From CAVVPY01 sp963750295 (GTDB lineage: Bacteria > Actinomycetota > Actinomycetes > Mycobacteriales > Jatrophihabitantaceae): a stretch of DNA of 64,000 nucleotides. The stretch is taken from assembly GCA_963750295.1 (NCBI GenBank), contig CAVVPY010000001.1:1736001-1800000 (forward strand). The letters run 5' to 3'. The position numbers were made by a program, and so were the translations under genes. The notes below the pieces were generated by a model, which was not told where the DNA came from, did no database searches, and saw only the letters and a list, made by a program, of their open reading frames with translations. Position 1 is the first letter of the stretch. Each line of letters opens with the position of its first letter. This document shows positions 18,240 through 26,554 of this stretch, piece by piece.

Positions 18240-19193
18240 TCACCCGAGGATGCCGCCGGCTCGCCATGCCGGCCACGACACGTTCCAGTCGCCGTACCCG
18301 TCCCAGGACGGCATCGGCGGACCGCCGGTATTGGTGTAGGTGAACACGTCACCGAGCCGGGCGAACTGGAAGTAGCGCTTGGCGTCCTCGACGGTGAGGT
18401 TGGTGCACCCGTGCGAGGTGCTGCGAACGCCGATGTTGCCGCCGTTCCACGATGCGGCGTGCACGAACTCGCCAGAGTTCGTCAGCCGGACCGACCACGG
18501 CACGTCGAGGCTGTAGTACGGCTGACCGGGTTCGGACTTCATCCGCTCCACCCGGTTCTTCTCCATGACGACCTTCGTACCGCTGTAGGTGGGGGTGTCG
18601 GCGGACCCGAGTGATGTCGGGAAGTCGAACACCTTCTTGCCGTCGGACGTGACGATCATCCGCTCGGTTCGTCCGTCGACCGTCGCGATGTTCGCCGCCC
18701 CGGTCGACATCGACAGGGTCAGGCTGTTGTCGTAGGCCAGTCCCTTGCCTGCGGAAAGACCCTTGACCGGGGCGTCCATCCGGATCCTTGCGTGCGCGGG
18801 CCAGTACTGCTGCATCCGGTAGTGCGCCTCGACGGCTGACCCGGCGTGACCGGACTTCTGCCAGTACCACGCGCCGGATGCGGGACGGCCGTTCACGGTA
18901 ACCGTCACGGCCTTGTCGAACGCGGACGCGTCGGTCGGCGCTCGGTCGAACCACGCGATGATCGGCATGCCGACCCCGTATACGCCCCCGTCGCCCTCGA
19001 GCAGCGACACGTGCACCGGCTTCGGCGGTGGGCCGGTCGGCGTCGTCGGCGATGGCGCAGGCGTCGACGGCGCGGTCGAGGCGCCGGACGCGCCGGACCG
19101 GCTCGCGGGCGCACCGGACGTCGACTGCGCTGAGCACGCTGTCAGCAGCAAGGCGGTCGTCACGGCGATTGCCGCTGGCTTACGCAGTCTCAT
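18240..19193 (-). CDS. L,D-transpeptidase lipoprotein (YkuD)
   Basis: 317 residues. The N-terminus MRLRKPAAIAVTTALLLTAC is a lipoprotein signal with a LTAC lipobox, followed by a Ser/Pro/Thr linker. An Ig-like domain (GVGMPIIAWFDRAPTDASAF) precedes the YkuD catalytic domain with the signature RSTSHGCTNLTVEDAKRYF, where the Cys is the nucleophile. The Ig + YkuD + Trp-rich C-terminal tail is the layout of actinobacterial LdtMt2-type enzymes that make 3-3 peptidoglycan cross-links and resist most beta-lactams. GAGGAG lies upstream of the ATG at 19193. Confidence 0.93.
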   Translation of the reverse strand: MRLRKPAAIAVTTALLLTACSAQSTSGAPASRSGASGASTAPSTPAPSPTTPTGPPPKPVHVSLLEGDGGVYGVGMPIIAWFDRAPTDASAFDKAVTVTVNGRPASGAWYWQKSGHAGSAVEAHYRMQQYWPAHARIRMDAPVKGLSAGKGLAYDNSLTLSMSTGAANIATVDGRTERMIVTSDGKKVFDFPTSLGSADTPTYSGTKVVMEKNRVERMKSEPGQPYYSLDVPWSVRLTNSGEFVHAASWNGGNIGVRSTSHGCTNLTVEDAKRYFQFARLGDVFTYTNTGGPPMPSWDGYGDWNVSWPAWRAGGILG

Positions 19194-19282
19194 GCAGAGT
19201 TCTCCTCATCCCGGCAGAACCGGGGTTGCGATCGGATCCGACGCCTGGATTCGCGCTCGCGCCTGCCCGCGCGTCGGCCGGG

Positions 19283-19753
19283 TCACCGCTGCAGCCGGCG
19301 GGTCACCGCCCACACGAGAACAGCAAAGCCCGCTATGATCCAGCTGAGCGCGGGATGGCCGGCGCGGACCACAGCCTCGCCGAGGACGGCAACGGCGAGG
19401 ACCGGAACCCACCACAGCAACCTCGCGAGCGCGTCCCGGCCAGGCCTGGCGCGGGTCTGCGTCCAGGGACCGTCGCCGAGCAGGGGCGCGAGCTGCGTCC
19501 ACGTCGGATTGGTCAGAGTGACCGAACCGACACGGACGGTCGGCACCGTCTCGTTGCCCCGGTTCACCGATCGGACCACGGCGCGCGCCTGGTTGTCGGC
19601 GTAGATGTTGTGCCACGTGGCGGGGACGCCGCGCCGGGCGAGGTCGCGGCGCAGCATCGAGCAGGACGAGCAGCCGGGCCGCCAGAAGACGTCGACCTCG
19701 GCGTCGGGCGGCGTGGGCGCCTTGTGCGCGTCGGCGTCCCGGGATTCGGCCAC
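19283..19753 (-). CDS. Glutaredoxin-like protein with C-terminal membrane anchor
   Basis: About 156 residues from the GTG at 19753. The thioredoxin-fold part contains DVFWRPGCSSCSMLRRDLAR with a CSSC redox pair, the WHNIYADNQARAVVRSVNRG segment and the cis-Pro loop ETVPTVRVG. These fit actinobacterial mycoredoxin/glutaredoxin proteins. Two hydrophobic helices follow (LLWWVPVLAVAVLGEAVV and LSWIIAGFAVLVWAV), so the domain is probably tethered at the membrane. A longer frame from 19807 is open, but it runs towards the tandem repeat and has no better start. Confidence 0.8.
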   Translation of the reverse strand: MAESRDADAHKAPTPPDAEVDVFWRPGCSSCSMLRRDLARRGVPATWHNIYADNQARAVVRSVNRGNETVPTVRVGSVTLTNPTWTQLAPLLGDGPWTQTRARPGRDALARLLWWVPVLAVAVLGEAVVRAGHPALSWIIAGFAVLVWAVTRRLQR

Positions 19754-19820
19754 GGGTGGGTAACCCGGTGACGACGGGCGACCCTTCCAGGTCGTGTGGA
19801 CGACCACCGGGCCGGTTCGC

Positions 19821-19974
19821 CGACGCTTTCCCCGCTAGTGACCGCCTTCGCGCCACCCAACCGACCGAACCCGGGGAAACCCGCGACGCCTTCCCCGCTA
19901 GTGACCGCCCGCGCGCCACCCAACCGACCGAACCCGGGGAAACCCGCGACGCCTTCCCCGCTAATGACCGCCGG
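19821..19974. repeat. 63-bp tandem repeat, about 2.4 copies
   Basis: Units begin at 19821, 19884 and 19947, exactly 63 bp apart; the third is partial. The first two differ at only a few bases. Each full unit holds complementary arms TTCCCCG and CGGGGAA, so single strands could fold. Because 63 is a multiple of three and stops are absent, several frames stay open across it, giving a 21-residue period in either strand (for example GEGVAGFPGFGRLGGARAV on the minus strand). No gene function is assigned. It lies upstream of the glutaredoxin-like gene. Confidence 0.9.
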
Positions 19975-20147
19975 CGAGTCCGGCACCGTCATCAGCGCCT
20001 CGAGCATCGTGTCGATGCTGCCTGCGACGGGCGCCAGGTGTGTGCTCATCACCCAGACGCGCCGAAGCCGCGAAGCGGTGCGAAGAAGGCGGCGAATCTG
20101 GTCGGGTCGACACCGTGCACCCACGGGCTGTCGATGCTGGCCCAGAG
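19975..20147 (-). pseudogene. 3' remnant of an MBL-fold metallo-hydrolase gene
   Basis: Read on the minus strand, one frame gives LWASIDSPWVHGVDPTRFAA, then FFAPLRGFGASG and a stop. The next frame continues with VMSTHLAPVAGSIDTMLEAL and MTVPDSPAV. Joined, these match the C-terminal part of actinobacterial MBL-fold hydrolases related to flavodiiron proteins (LWA-IDSPW..., VLS-HLAPA...). The catalytic N-terminal two-thirds are absent upstream of 20147 and there is one internal frameshift, so this is a dead fragment. The 63-bp repeat starts where the family homology ends. Confidence 0.6.
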
Positions 20148-20214
20148 CATCTGTCAACAAGAGCTGCGTGTGTATCGGATGGAGTGCACACCAGGTTGCC
20201 GATCCGGCGGCGTG

Positions 20215-22926
20215 CTAACCGGTCGGCGCAGGATCGCTGATCTCCACCACCTCGAGTGCGCTGAGCACCTGTCGCGCATCGGCACGCACGTCGTCCGCCA
20301 CCGGCAACCCGAGGACTTCGGCCGCGCTCGCCGCCGCGAGAGACACATCGCCGACGGCGGTTCCGATCCGGGCAGCGAGCAGCAGCGTGCGGCCGAGCAA
20401 CCGGCGATCACCACTGCGGCGGGCACTCAGAACCGCGTCGGCCGCCACATCGGCGGCGCTCGGCAGGTTGCCGATCCGTTCCAGCACCATGGCACGAGCC
20501 TGGTTCGCGAGCGCGACGTGGAGGTGCGCGTCGGCGTTCGCCAGCCGTTCCGCGGCAAGTTGGTAACCCGCGACCGCAGCGGCAAGGTCGCCGGACATCT
20601 CATCCAGTTCGGCGATGTTGTAGGCCGAGATCCCGGCGTTGAAGTCGTCGTCGATCGCCCGCGAGATGTCACCGAATTGCAGGTACCGGGCGCGGGCGCC
20701 GGTGAGGTCGCCCGCAGCCGCGAGCGCGAGCCCGATCGCGTTCGACAGCACGCTTTCGATCGCCTGCCGCTCACCGTCGCCGAACTGTGGCAGCAGCGCC
20801 TCCGCCTCGGCCAGTTCGGCAGGGATCCGCGCCGCAGGTTGACGGCCGGCGGTCACCACGGCCGGCTCCGCCTCGGAAGGGGCCGGACGTGGAATCACCG
20901 AGCCGGCCAACCCGATGACAAGCGCTCGCGGATCCCCCGCACGGCGCGCGGCCTCGACGGCCTGGCGAGCAAGGTGGGCTTGGTCGGGCGCGCCGGTGAC
21001 CATTGCCATCTGGGTGAGCAGCGCGCAGACGCGTGCCCGGCTGAGCTCGTTGATGTCCGCGCGACGCAACAGGGCAGCGGCGATGTCGCGCGTCCTGGAC
21101 GGCGAGCGCAGACCGAGTCGTAACACTGCGCTGCACGCGAGTTCGGCCCACTCGCTGGTTGCCAGGCCGAGCCGCTCGGCACGGTCGAGCGCAGCCATCG
21201 CCTCGACGACGAGCGTGGCTTCGGACGCGCGCCCGCCGGCCCGTCCATCCGCGCCGGCAGCCCGCGTCGCCCGGACCAGCCACTGTGCGTGCGAGAGGAA
21301 GGCCGCGTCGTGTTCACCGGCTGCCTCCAGCTTCGTTCGCGCGGCCCGACGCAGGGTCTCGAGCATGTCGTAGCCAGTGCGATCGTCGTCGAGGCGAGCG
21401 ACCACCAGATGCTTGTCGACCAGGGTGTTCAAAGCATCGAGGACGTCCCACTTCGCCAAGCCGCCGACCGCGCAGACCGCCGCCACGACGTCGGCAGGGA
21501 CCGGTCCGACGAACGTGCCCATCCACCGGAAAACAGCACTCTGCGTCGAGGTGCACGACGCCAGGCTCCAGTCGACGAGGGCGGCAAGGTTGCTGTGGCG
21601 CGCAGATCGTCGTCGGCCCGGCTGCGACGGGAGCGTGCCGGCCTCCTTCAGCCGGGCAAGCATGTCGGCCGGGGTGAGGAAGCGCGACGCCGTTCCCGCG
21701 AGCTCGAGCGCAAGTGGCAACCCGTCCAGCTCGCGGCACAACGACGCAATCACCGCTGCGTTCGACTCGGTGAGCCGAAAGGCCGGGTTCGCCGCTGTCG
21801 CTCGCTGGACGAAGAGCTCGACCGATGGCGCGCCGCGAAGCTTCTGCAAGCTCGCATCCGCGGCAGGCAGGGCAAGTGGGGCCACGGCGACAACCCGCTC
21901 GTGATTGAGTCCCAGCGGTTCCCTGCTGGTCGCGAGGATGCGCGTGTTGTCGCACGCCCGAAGGATGTCCGTCGCGAGCGCACTGGCGGCGTCGAGCACG
22001 TGCTCGCAGTTGTCGAGGACGAGCGTGGCGGCCCGGCTACCCAGACGTGCGAACACAGCTGCCTTCTCCTCCGACGTCACGCCGAGGGACCGAGCAAGGG
22101 CCGACACCAAGCGCTGCTCGATCTCGGCGATCTGGTCCGCGGGAGCCACTTCGACGCCGGCGAACTCGGCCAGCCACGCGGCCTCGCCGCGCGCCGCGAG
22201 ACGCAATGCCACGGCGATCGCGAGTGACGTCTTGCCGACACCCCCTGCGCCGGTGACCGTCACCAGACGCGACGCGCGCAATGACGTTTCGAGCTCCCGT
22301 GTCTCCAGCTCTCGGCCCACCAGCTGCTCCGCCCCACCGATGTTGGTGAGATCCGCACGCGGTACGCGCAACGCCGGGAACTCGACGAGGCTGGGTTCGC
22401 GCTGCACCTGGTACAGGCGGACGGCGTCGGTGAAGTCGCGCAACCAATACGCACCGATCAGATGCGCGTGCGGGTTCTCGTCTGCCGCGCTCAACTCGCT
22501 GAGGACGTCGGCGGTGCAGACCACCTGACCGCCGTGCGGCGCCGCCAGGACGCGCGTCGCTTGATGCAGCGCCAGTGCCACGTACTCGCCGTCGACCACC
22601 AGTGCATCGCCACGATGAAGTGCCATTCGCACCCGTGGCCGCGGCCCTGATCCCCAGTCATGTTCGGCCAGGGCGTCCTGGATGGCGACTGCTGCCATCA
22701 GGGCCGAGTGTGCGTCGCCGAAAGCGATGATGAATCCGTCGCCGTCGTAGCGGTAGGGCACACCGCCGTGGCGACCGGTTATCGCGTTGAGGATGCGGTT
22801 GTGGGCGGCAATCATCTCGCCGAACCGGCGCGGACCAATGCGCGAGAGCAGCGCAGTACTGCCCTCGATGTCGGTCAACAGGAACGTCACGAGACCGGTA
22901 GGAAGGGCGCGCGACCCATGCCTCAC
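20215..22926 (-). CDS. Class III nucleotide-cyclase domain + NB-ARC-type ATPase regulator
   Basis: 903 residues. Residues about 10-170 form a class III adenylate/guanylate cyclase homology domain: GLVTFLLTDIEGSTALLSRI and YRYDGDGFIIAFGDAHSAL provide the two metal-binding Asp regions. At the usual Asn-x3-Arg transition-state motif the sequence is HQATR, so Asn is replaced by His and activity is uncertain. Then comes a P-loop ATPase: Walker A TGAGGVGKTSLAIAVALRL, Walker B ATLVLDNCEHVLDAASALA, and TSREPLGL. The last ~400 residues are helical TPR-like repeats. No LuxR helix-turn-helix is visible at the end. Relatives in mycobacteria are large signalling regulators. GTG at 22926, with CACACT 7 nt upstream. 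Confidence 0.85.
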   Translation of the reverse strand: MRHGSRALPTGLVTFLLTDIEGSTALLSRIGPRRFGEMIAAHNRILNAITGRHGGVPYRYDGDGFIIAFGDAHSALMAAVAIQDALAEHDWGSGPRPRVRMALHRGDALVVDGEYVALALHQATRVLAAPHGGQVVCTADVLSELSAADENPHAHLIGAYWLRDFTDAVRLYQVQREPSLVEFPALRVPRADLTNIGGAEQLVGRELETRELETSLRASRLVTVTGAGGVGKTSLAIAVALRLAARGEAAWLAEFAGVEVAPADQIAEIEQRLVSALARSLGVTSEEKAAVFARLGSRAATLVLDNCEHVLDAASALATDILRACDNTRILATSREPLGLNHERVVAVAPLALPAADASLQKLRGAPSVELFVQRATAANPAFRLTESNAAVIASLCRELDGLPLALELAGTASRFLTPADMLARLKEAGTLPSQPGRRRSARHSNLAALVDWSLASCTSTQSAVFRWMGTFVGPVPADVVAAVCAVGGLAKWDVLDALNTLVDKHLVVARLDDDRTGYDMLETLRRAARTKLEAAGEHDAAFLSHAQWLVRATRAAGADGRAGGRASEATLVVEAMAALDRAERLGLATSEWAELACSAVLRLGLRSPSRTRDIAAALLRRADINELSRARVCALLTQMAMVTGAPDQAHLARQAVEAARRAGDPRALVIGLAGSVIPRPAPSEAEPAVVTAGRQPAARIPAELAEAEALLPQFGDGERQAIESVLSNAIGLALAAAGDLTGARARYLQFGDISRAIDDDFNAGISAYNIAELDEMSGDLAAAVAGYQLAAERLANADAHLHVALANQARAMVLERIGNLPSAADVAADAVLSARRSGDRRLLGRTLLLAARIGTAVGDVSLAAASAAEVLGLPVADDVRADARQVLSALEVVEISDPAPTG

Positions 22927-22933
22927 GGACGGG

Positions 22934-22939
22934 AGTGTG
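22934..22939 (-). promoter_or_regulatory. -10 CACACT of the cyclase/ATPase gene
   Basis: On the minus strand CACACT ends 7 nt before the GTG at 22926, matching the leaderless pattern seen at other genes in the window. No ribosome site lies between. Confidence 0.4.
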
Positions 22940-23037
22940 GCAGAAGCCCGCCCGCCAAGCTCATCGAAACTGCTCGGCCGACCGCCCGCTCAGCTGGCCG
23001 AAGGGCGCGGCGGCAACCCGCGATCCGGGCTGGCTCT

Positions 23038-23595
23038 CTAGACCTTGCGGCCGAGGAACGCCGCGAGTCGCTGTTCGGGTGTGGCGTCAGGGGGTGGTGT
23101 CTGCTCGGAATCGAACGGTGAGCCGCCGCCACGGGGCGGGTTGTTCTGCTCCATCATCGCCAGGACCATCGCCGCTAACTCGGGATCCAAGTCTTCGCTC
23201 TGGCCGGTCGCGTGCGCCAGGTCCCAGGCGTGGACGAGGTTGTCCATGGTGTGCATGCCCACGAGCACGGCACCGGGCATCGGACCGATCATCGTCGTGA
23301 CCGTCCGGTCGAGCGCACCGGGTTCCCGCCACGCCCCGATCATCGCTGTGCTCGCCTCGCCGAACTGGCCGACGCGGTCGTGCGTGAAATCGGGCGGTTC
23401 ACCGTTCGGGTCCATCTCATGGCCGTGCAGGGCTGCGGTGAAGTAGTAGTGCCCGCCGATCATGTGGTTGACGAGCATTCGCACATCCCACTCGGCACAG
23501 GGTGTGCCCGCGTCCAATTGGTCATCGCGCACTCCGCTGATCACGCGACCGGCGACGCCGTACGAGCGTTCGGCCAGGGCAACGGGGTCAGTCAT
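23038..23595 (-). CDS. TIGR03086-family metal-binding protein (DinB fold)
   Basis: 185 residues. The pattern AGTPCAEWDVRMLVNHMIGG, with a first metal His in the NH motif, and MHTMDNLVHAWDLAHATGQ, with the later His ligands, is typical of the mycothiol-dependent maleylpyruvate isomerase-like DinB superfamily (TIGR03086). Members bind a divalent metal and many are thought to use mycothiol as thiol cofactor; the substrate is unknown. GAGAGGAGAG precedes the ATG at 23595. It stands alone, about 200 bp from the ABC transporter operon. Confidence 0.85.
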   Translation of the reverse strand: MTDPVALAERSYGVAGRVISGVRDDQLDAGTPCAEWDVRMLVNHMIGGHYYFTAALHGHEMDPNGEPPDFTHDRVGQFGEASTAMIGAWREPGALDRTVTTMIGPMPGAVLVGMHTMDNLVHAWDLAHATGQSEDLDPELAAMVLAMMEQNNPPRGGGSPFDSEQTPPPDATPEQRLAAFLGRKV

Positions 23596-23800
23596 GGCGA
23601 CTCTCCTCTCGAAATTTCCGAGGCGTCGGGCTCAACACCCCGGGGTGTCGTTGGTAGTTCGACCGGCGATCGCGGCTGGATCACACCGAAGTGCCTTCGG
23701 CCCGATCAGCGGGCTCGACGCCGACGGCCTGGGTCCCGGCTCTTTCGACGGGCGTGGGAATGGGCGGGCTTCTCCTACCCGCTGGTCGCGGCCGATGAGA

Positions 23801-24823
23801 TCAGATCGGGCGGCGGCGTGTCACGCACAGCATGGCGACGGCGACAAGAAGCACGGTGAGGCCCAGGAAAATCAGGCTTTCGACGGTCTGGATGAGCCAG
23901 AAGTGGGCTTCGGACTGGTAGGTGATCCTCTCGTGCAGGCTGAGGTCGCGTATCCGGGCCGCGCACGCGGCGGGGTTCAGCACGCCGTTCCGGGTGGCGT
24001 CGGCCTGCAGGTTCGGGCAGTAGTCCTGCAACACGGTGAAATTGCCGCTGTTCGCCCCGATCACCCGCCCGTCCGGGCCGACGATCGTGGTGCCGCGTAC
24101 CGATGCGCCGAGGGGAACAGCGGCGCTCGCCTGGTCGAGAGGCGCGCCGGTGGGGTTCGCTAGCAGGTTGCCGAGTGGCACGGTCAACGTCCGGGTAGTG
24201 AGCGGCGCGAAGTGCCACCGGATCCAATGCATCGGAAGGCGAGCGGCAGCGTAGCCGACCAGGGTCACCGCCATGGCCGGGATGGTGCGCCGAATAAGGG
24301 CGCTGGCCGCGACCCCCACGGCAAGTGAGAACAAGATGCAGGCCACGGGGACGATCCCCTCAACCTCGTACCAGGTGCTGTTGTAGCGGCCGCCGAACGC
24401 CGGGTTGAGCGGGTCGAGTGTCCAGGCGGCGAGCAGGCCCAGGACGAGAGCGGCGGAGGCGACAACACCGAAGACGAGCAGGATCTTGACCGTGATCCAG
24501 CGCAGCGGGCTCACTGACTGGGTCCAGGCCACCCGGTGGGTTCCTGCCTCGTACTCGCGCGAGACCAATGGCGCGGCCCAGAACATGCCGGCGACGAGTG
24601 GGACTGCGACAAGCGCTGTGATGAAGGGCGGGATCGAGTGGAAGTCGTCGTGCAGCCGAGCGAGTGCGTCGCCACACTCGCCGACACATTCGGACAGACC
24701 CGCCGCATTGGCCCGGTCGCGGGCCACAGACCCGACCGTCAGCAGGGCAGCAGCGAGCCCGAGCAAGATCAGCGCTCCCACGACTGCTTCGGCGCGGTGT
24801 TGGCGCCAGGTCGTCCAGATCAC
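23801..24823 (-). CDS. ABC transporter permease
   Basis: 340 residues with about six membrane helices: EAVVGALILLGLAAALLTVG near the N-terminus, PFITALVAVPLVAGMFWAAP, and a C-terminal FLGLTVLLVAVAMLCVTRRR. A large extracytoplasmic region with two Cys residues (ECVGECGD) follows the first helix. SREYEAGTHRVAWTQSVSPL is the conserved cytoplasmic loop of ABC-2 permeases paired with YtrA-type regulators. The GTG at 24823 overlaps the ATPase stop. Substrate unknown; family members often export drugs or antimicrobial peptides. Confidence 0.85.
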   Translation of the reverse strand: MIWTTWRQHRAEAVVGALILLGLAAALLTVGSVARDRANAAGLSECVGECGDALARLHDDFHSIPPFITALVAVPLVAGMFWAAPLVSREYEAGTHRVAWTQSVSPLRWITVKILLVFGVVASAALVLGLLAAWTLDPLNPAFGGRYNSTWYEVEGIVPVACILFSLAVGVAASALIRRTIPAMAVTLVGYAAARLPMHWIRWHFAPLTTRTLTVPLGNLLANPTGAPLDQASAAVPLGASVRGTTIVGPDGRVIGANSGNFTVLQDYCPNLQADATRNGVLNPAACAARIRDLSLHERITYQSEAHFWLIQTVESLIFLGLTVLLVAVAMLCVTRRRPI

Positions 24824-25740
24824 GGTGCGTCCGGCTTGTGAACCGCCCCGCCCTGAGGCGCTCCCGTGGGTGTTGGTTCTGGACGCTCGAGGTAAGCCAG
24901 CACGAGCGCCTCGAGATCAACAGGGCTCGTCGTCAACGCCGGGTTCAGTAGCGGCTCGCGCGTGCGCACGAGCAGGGTGGCATGTCGTTCATGGGCCGAG
25001 CGGGTGAGCACCTCAGTACCCGCGGGGATCCGTGCGACGGCATCCGGCGACCCAGTGACCCAGCAGTGCTCGGCGAGCAGTTCGTCGAGTTCGCCGGCCA
25101 ACCGGACCCGACCGTCGCAAATGACGACCAAGTGGTCGCAGAGACGAGCCAGCTCCCCGATGAGGTGCGAGGACAGCACGACAGTGATGCCCGGTGCCGT
25201 CGTGCTGTCGAGCAGGCTCCTCAGGAACTCGCGGCGGGCTAGCGGGTCCAGGGCGGCCAGTGGTTCATCGAGCAGCAGAACCCGCGGTCGTTTCGCGACA
25301 GCCAGCGCCAGTGCCACCTGGGCCCGTTGCCCGCCTGACAATTGGCCGACGCGGCGGGCAAGCGGGACGTCGGCGGCAGCGAGCCGTGCCCGCGCGAGGG
25401 CCTCGTCCCAGGACGGGTTCATCGCGCGACCGAACCGCAACATGTCCTTGACCGAGAACTCGTTGTAGAGCGGGCAGTCCTGGGCGAGGAATCCCACCCG
25501 CGCGAGAAACTGCGGACTGCTGGACGGCCGCGCGCCGTCGACCAGCAGGCGCCCCTCCGAGACCGGCAGCAGGCCGATCAGCAGATTCAGCAACGTGGTC
25601 TTACCCGCACCGTTGGGTCCCACGACTGCCGTGATCGACCCGGCAGGCAGCGACACCGTGCAGCCTCGCAAGGCCCAGAAGTCCCCGTACCGACGTCCCA
25701 CTCCCTGGGTGGCGATCGCGGGATCGACCGCGGCCGTCAT
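24820..25740 (-). CDS. ABC transporter ATP-binding protein
   Basis: 306 residues. Walker A VVGPNGAGKTTLLNLLIGLL, Q-loop FLAQDCPLYNEFSV, signature LSGGQRAQVALALAVAKRP and Walker B VLLLDEPLAALDPLARREF with H-loop VVLSSHLIGEL are all present, so the ATPase should be active. The C-terminal extension of about 90 residues is typical of single-domain exporters. It overlaps both neighbours by 4 bp, so GntR regulator, ATPase and permease form one translationally coupled operon. Confidence 0.93.
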   Translation of the reverse strand: MTAAVDPAIATQGVGRRYGDFWALRGCTVSLPAGSITAVVGPNGAGKTTLLNLLIGLLPVSEGRLLVDGARPSSSPQFLARVGFLAQDCPLYNEFSVKDMLRFGRAMNPSWDEALARARLAAADVPLARRVGQLSGGQRAQVALALAVAKRPRVLLLDEPLAALDPLARREFLRSLLDSTTAPGITVVLSSHLIGELARLCDHLVVICDGRVRLAGELDELLAEHCWVTGSPDAVARIPAGTEVLTRSAHERHATLLVRTREPLLNPALTTSPVDLEALVLAYLERPEPTPTGAPQGGAVHKPDAP

Positions 25741-26129
25741 GCGCTGGCCGCCGCGTCAAAATCCCGCATCGTTGCCCGAACCAGGTCCATGATCCCGTCC
25801 TCGTCGAGGCCGGCGGCGCGTGCTGCGACGATCCACCGCTCGAGCCGCCGGGTCAGCATCACCAGTGACGCCGGCGTGGACTGGCTCAGGCTGCGTTGCA
25901 CAAACGTGCCCTGCCCCGGGCGGCCGGCGACCAGGCCCTCATGCTCCAGTTCCTTGTACGCCTTCTGCACGGTGTTCGGATTGATTGCCACACTCGCCGC
26001 GACCTCGTGCACCGTCGGCAACTTGTCACCCGGCTGCAGCCAGCCCAACCGCAGCGCCTGTTTCACCTGAGCGACGAGCTGCGAGTACGGCGGAACTCCG
26101 CCCGTTGCGTCGATCCGGAAATCCAACAC
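25737..26129 (-). CDS. GntR-family regulator, YtrA subfamily
   Basis: 130 residues: GGVPPYSQLVAQVKQALRLG opens the winged helix, LPTVHEVAASVAINPNTVQK is the recognition helix, and GLVAGRPGQGTFV the wing. The effector domain is only a short helical tail, which defines the YtrA type that represses its own ABC transporter operon. GTG at 26129 is chosen because TAGATT (-10) ends 6 nt upstream. It is the first gene of the operon, and the palindromes in its promoter are probably its operators. Confidence 0.9.
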   Translation of the reverse strand: MLDFRIDATGGVPPYSQLVAQVKQALRLGWLQPGDKLPTVHEVAASVAINPNTVQKAYKELEHEGLVAGRPGQGTFVQRSLSQSTPASLVMLTRRLERWIVAARAAGLDEDGIMDLVRATMRDFDAAASA

Positions 26130-26135
26130 GCCGCG

Positions 26136-26178
26136 AATCTAGCTTGCCTAGGGCAATGGGTAAAGCTTACCTAGGTAA
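26136..26178 (-). promoter_or_regulatory. Promoter and twin operators of the GntR-ABC operon
   Basis: On the minus strand TTTACC (-35), a 17-nt spacer and TAGATT (-10, 26136-26141) end 6 nt before the GTG. The palindrome TTGCC-TAG-GGCAA (26144-26156) lies inside the spacer, and TTACCTAGGTAA (26167-26178) adjoins and overlaps the -35. Both centre on CCTAGG, so they are probably two sites for the same GntR protein. Confidence 0.75.
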
Positions 26179-26299
26179 ATCGCCAAAGCGCGTCTCGCCT
26201 GAACGAGCTGGTCGCAGACCTCCGCGAAGGCGACACCGAGACACCTCGTGCCCGGTACGTGGTGTGGTCAAGATCGACATCTCGCGATCTTGAAATTGA

Positions 26300-26320
26300 C
26301 GAAGCCCCCGGGAACCGGGG
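26300..26320 (-). terminator. Terminator after the tRNA pair
   Basis: Downstream of tRNA-Glu, the minus strand carries CCCCGG-TTC-CCGGGG (26306-26320) followed by a T-containing tract (GCTTCGTC, then AATTTC). A short, very stable hairpin, consistent with the end of the tRNA transcript. Confidence 0.55.
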
Positions 26321-26330
26321 TGCAAGGGTG

Positions 26331-26403
26331 TAGCCCCGACGGGATTCGAACCCGTGCTACCGCCTTGAGAGGGCGGCGTCCTGGGCCTCTAGACGACGGG
26401 GCC
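26331..26403 (-). tRNA. tRNA-Glu (CUC)
   Basis: A 73-nt cloverleaf on the minus strand. The D-arm region TCTAGAGGCCCAGGA, anticodon loop CCCTCTCAAGG with anticodon CTC, and T-arm GGGTTCGAATCCC are all present. The acceptor stem GGCCCCG pairs with CGGGGCT, with a G-U at the first pair. CCA is not encoded. It lies 21 nt downstream of tRNA-Gln and close to gltX, whose product charges it. Confidence 0.93.
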
Positions 26404-26424
26404 CCAGAAACTTCTTGTCGTGCG

Positions 26425-26496
26425 CTGGGGTACCAGGACTCGAACCTAGACTAACTGAACCAGAATCAGTTGGGCTGCCAATTACCCCATACCCCA
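26425..26496 (-). tRNA. tRNA-Gln (CUG)
   Basis: A 72-nt cloverleaf on the minus strand. The acceptor stem TGGGGTA/TACCCCA starts with U1-A72, a tRNA-Gln feature. The anticodon arm ACTGATTCTGGTTCAGT has anticodon CTG, and the T-arm is TAGGTTCGAGTCCTG. In organisms without GlnRS this tRNA is mischarged with Glu and corrected by GatCAB, encoded at 57.2-60.5 kb. Confidence 0.93.
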
Positions 26497-26554
26497 ATGG
26501 CCCTCTCGGGCCGAGTGTCGACTCTACCGGACCGCCCGAACCCCCACCAAAACG

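Noticed and set aside
19756..21123. Plus-strand 455-codon frame with periodic DAFPASDRP-type peptide
   Set aside because: It runs through the 63-bp repeat and then antisense to the cyclase gene; there is no ribosome site and no family match.
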